From NCBI GenBank assembly GCA_039566865.1, contig CM076960.1, positions 2,170,001 to 2,234,000 on the forward strand: 64,000 nt of DNA. The letters are read 5' to 3'. A program made the position numbers and the translations under genes. Shown in pieces: positions 63,389 through 64,000 of the stretch. This DNA is from Aurelia coerulea (taxonomy: Eukaryota; Cnidaria; Scyphozoa; Semaeostomeae; Ulmaridae). Positions within the stretch are counted from its first letter, which is position 1. Each line of letters opens with the position of its first letter. The notes below the pieces were generated by a model. The model saw only the letters and a list, made by a program, of their open reading frames with translations. It searched no databases and was not told the origin of the DNA.

Positions 63389-64000
63389 GGTCAGAACACA
63401 GTCTATGGTTGAAATCGTATGAATTGATATTGTATAGATCGAATATGAAACTTGGTTTGATTCAATTCAGTCAAAACAAGGTATATTTGATTTGAAACAT
63501 TTGAAACCTCATCAGGTTAATGAGGTTCGAATGATAGTAAACTTGTCAAGAGAAAATAAAGTCAGAACACAGTCTATAGTTGAAATCTTATGAATTGATA
63601 TTGTATAGATAGAGTATGAAACTTGGTTTGATTCAATTCAGTCAAAACGAGGTATATTTGATTTGAAACATTTGAAACCTCATCAGGTTAATGAGGTTCG
63701 AATGATAGTAAACTTGTCAAGAGAAAATGAGGTCAGAACACAGTCTATGGTTGTAATCTTATGAATTGATAATGTATATATCGAGTATGAAACTTGGTTT
63801 GATTCAATTCAGTCAAACGAGGTATATTAGATTTAAAACATTTGAAACTTCATCAGGTTAATGAGGTTCGAATGATAGTAAACTTGTCAAGAGAAAATAA
63901 AGTCAGAACACAGTTATTGTTGAAATCTTATGAATTGATAATGTATAGATCGAGTATGAAACTTGGTTTGATTCATTTCAGTCAAACGACATATATTTGA
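63389..64000 (+). repeat. Satellite continuing past the window end
   Basis: The array runs to the last base without a boundary. Variants include GAAATCGTATG, TATAGATAGAG near 63,607, TATATATCGAG near 63,777 and a shortened ACACAGTTATTG near 63,910. The final bases (CAAACGACATATATTTG) are again the 170-bp type found at 55,965 and 62,787, so the pattern of the preceding kilobases goes on beyond the window. Confidence 0.85.

Larger units (their letters stand above)
1..64000 (+). repeat. 171-bp satellite DNA array filling the whole window
   Basis: One monomer recurs from the first base to the last; for example, the start GAGGTTCGAATG falls at 5, 176 and 347 and at 47476, 47647 and 47818. The consensus is 171 bp. 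Common length classes are 170 bp (one A lost in CAGTCAAACGAGG), 172 bp (one base gained, ACGAAGG or ACAAAGG) and 168 bp (the GTGAAAACGTTT class). G+C of the consensus is about 31.6%. All monomers I followed are in the same orientation and I found no inserted element. Variation is concentrated at a few positions: offsets 34-40 (AATGAGG, AATAAAG, AATGAAG, AATTAAG), 61-66 (GAAATC, GAATTC, GATTTC, GTAATC), 78-81 (ATAATG or ATATTG), 91-97 (GAATATG, GAGTATG, AAATATG, GAATACG) and 125-130 (ACGAGG or ACAAGG). Multi-kilobase satellite of this type is typical of centromeric or pericentromeric heterochromatin; that location is inferred. I do not recognise the family. Confidence 0.98.

Noticed and set aside
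1..64000. Primate alpha satellite, because the monomer is 171 bp
   Set aside because: Only the length agrees. I see no alpha-satellite consensus stretches and no complete CENP-B box.
1..64000. CRISPR array, because of regular repeats
   Set aside because: There are no unique spacers; the whole 171-bp unit repeats.
1..64000. Transposon or retrotransposon insertion
   Set aside because: The array is continuous; I found no terminal repeats, poly-A tail, target-site duplication or coding remnant, and the largest insertion in a monomer is 30 bp of satellite-like sequence.
1..64000. TATA-like motifs (TGTATAG, GATAATATATAG) as promoters
   Set aside because: They recur in every monomer of an AT-rich satellite and have no adjacent gene.

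Overview
The whole 64,000-base window is one uninterrupted head-to-tail satellite DNA array. I see no gene, RNA gene, transposon, CRISPR array or non-satellite island. The monomer is 171 bp and the consensus is about 31.6% G+C (54 of 171, counted by hand). Every copy I followed lies in the same orientation, so dividing the window length by the monomer length gives roughly 375 monomers. The organism must be a eukaryote, and the setting is probably centromeric or pericentromeric heterochromatin assembled from long reads. I do not recognise the satellite family and cannot name the species. The length equals that of primate alpha satellite, but I see neither its characteristic sequence nor a complete CENP-B box.

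The offsets below use a monomer that begins at GAGGTTCGAATG. Almost every unit carries a perfect 8-bp inverted repeat (AACCTCAT / ATGAGGTT, 7-base loop) across the monomer junction. It also carries a 9-bp-spaced direct repeat of TTTGAAAC, three CpG sites and one GATC site.

Layout by higher-order structure: (1) 1-4,616, an 11-monomer higher-order repeat (HOR) of 1,879 bp, two full copies and a truncated third. (2) 4,617-10,785, an 8-monomer derivative of that HOR inside a larger duplication offset by 4,775 bp. (3) 10,786-23,700, a more diverged and mosaic zone with a 168-bp monomer class, a 510-bp trimer duplication, a ~2.56-kb 15-mer, an 852-bp 5-mer duplication and 1,365/1,024-bp 8-mer/6-mer units. 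(4) 23,701-30,809, a ~2.68-kb segment present twice, offset 4,431 bp. (5) 30,810-36,647, trimer-based units, including a 9-monomer HOR of 1,534 bp. (6) 36,648-54,784, the most homogeneous part, including five identical consecutive monomers and a 513-bp trimer repeated twice. (7) 54,785-64,000, mixed monomers with a ~1.78-kb duplication offset 6,823 bp.

There is no gene cooperation to describe. What the window records is a history of unequal exchange, amplification and local gene conversion. The only open reading frames of 60-69 codons arise where a small indel joins two reading frames of the satellite, and I do not treat them as genes. All identities and boundaries were read by eye, so treat block edges as accurate to within about one monomer unless given as an exact monomer start.
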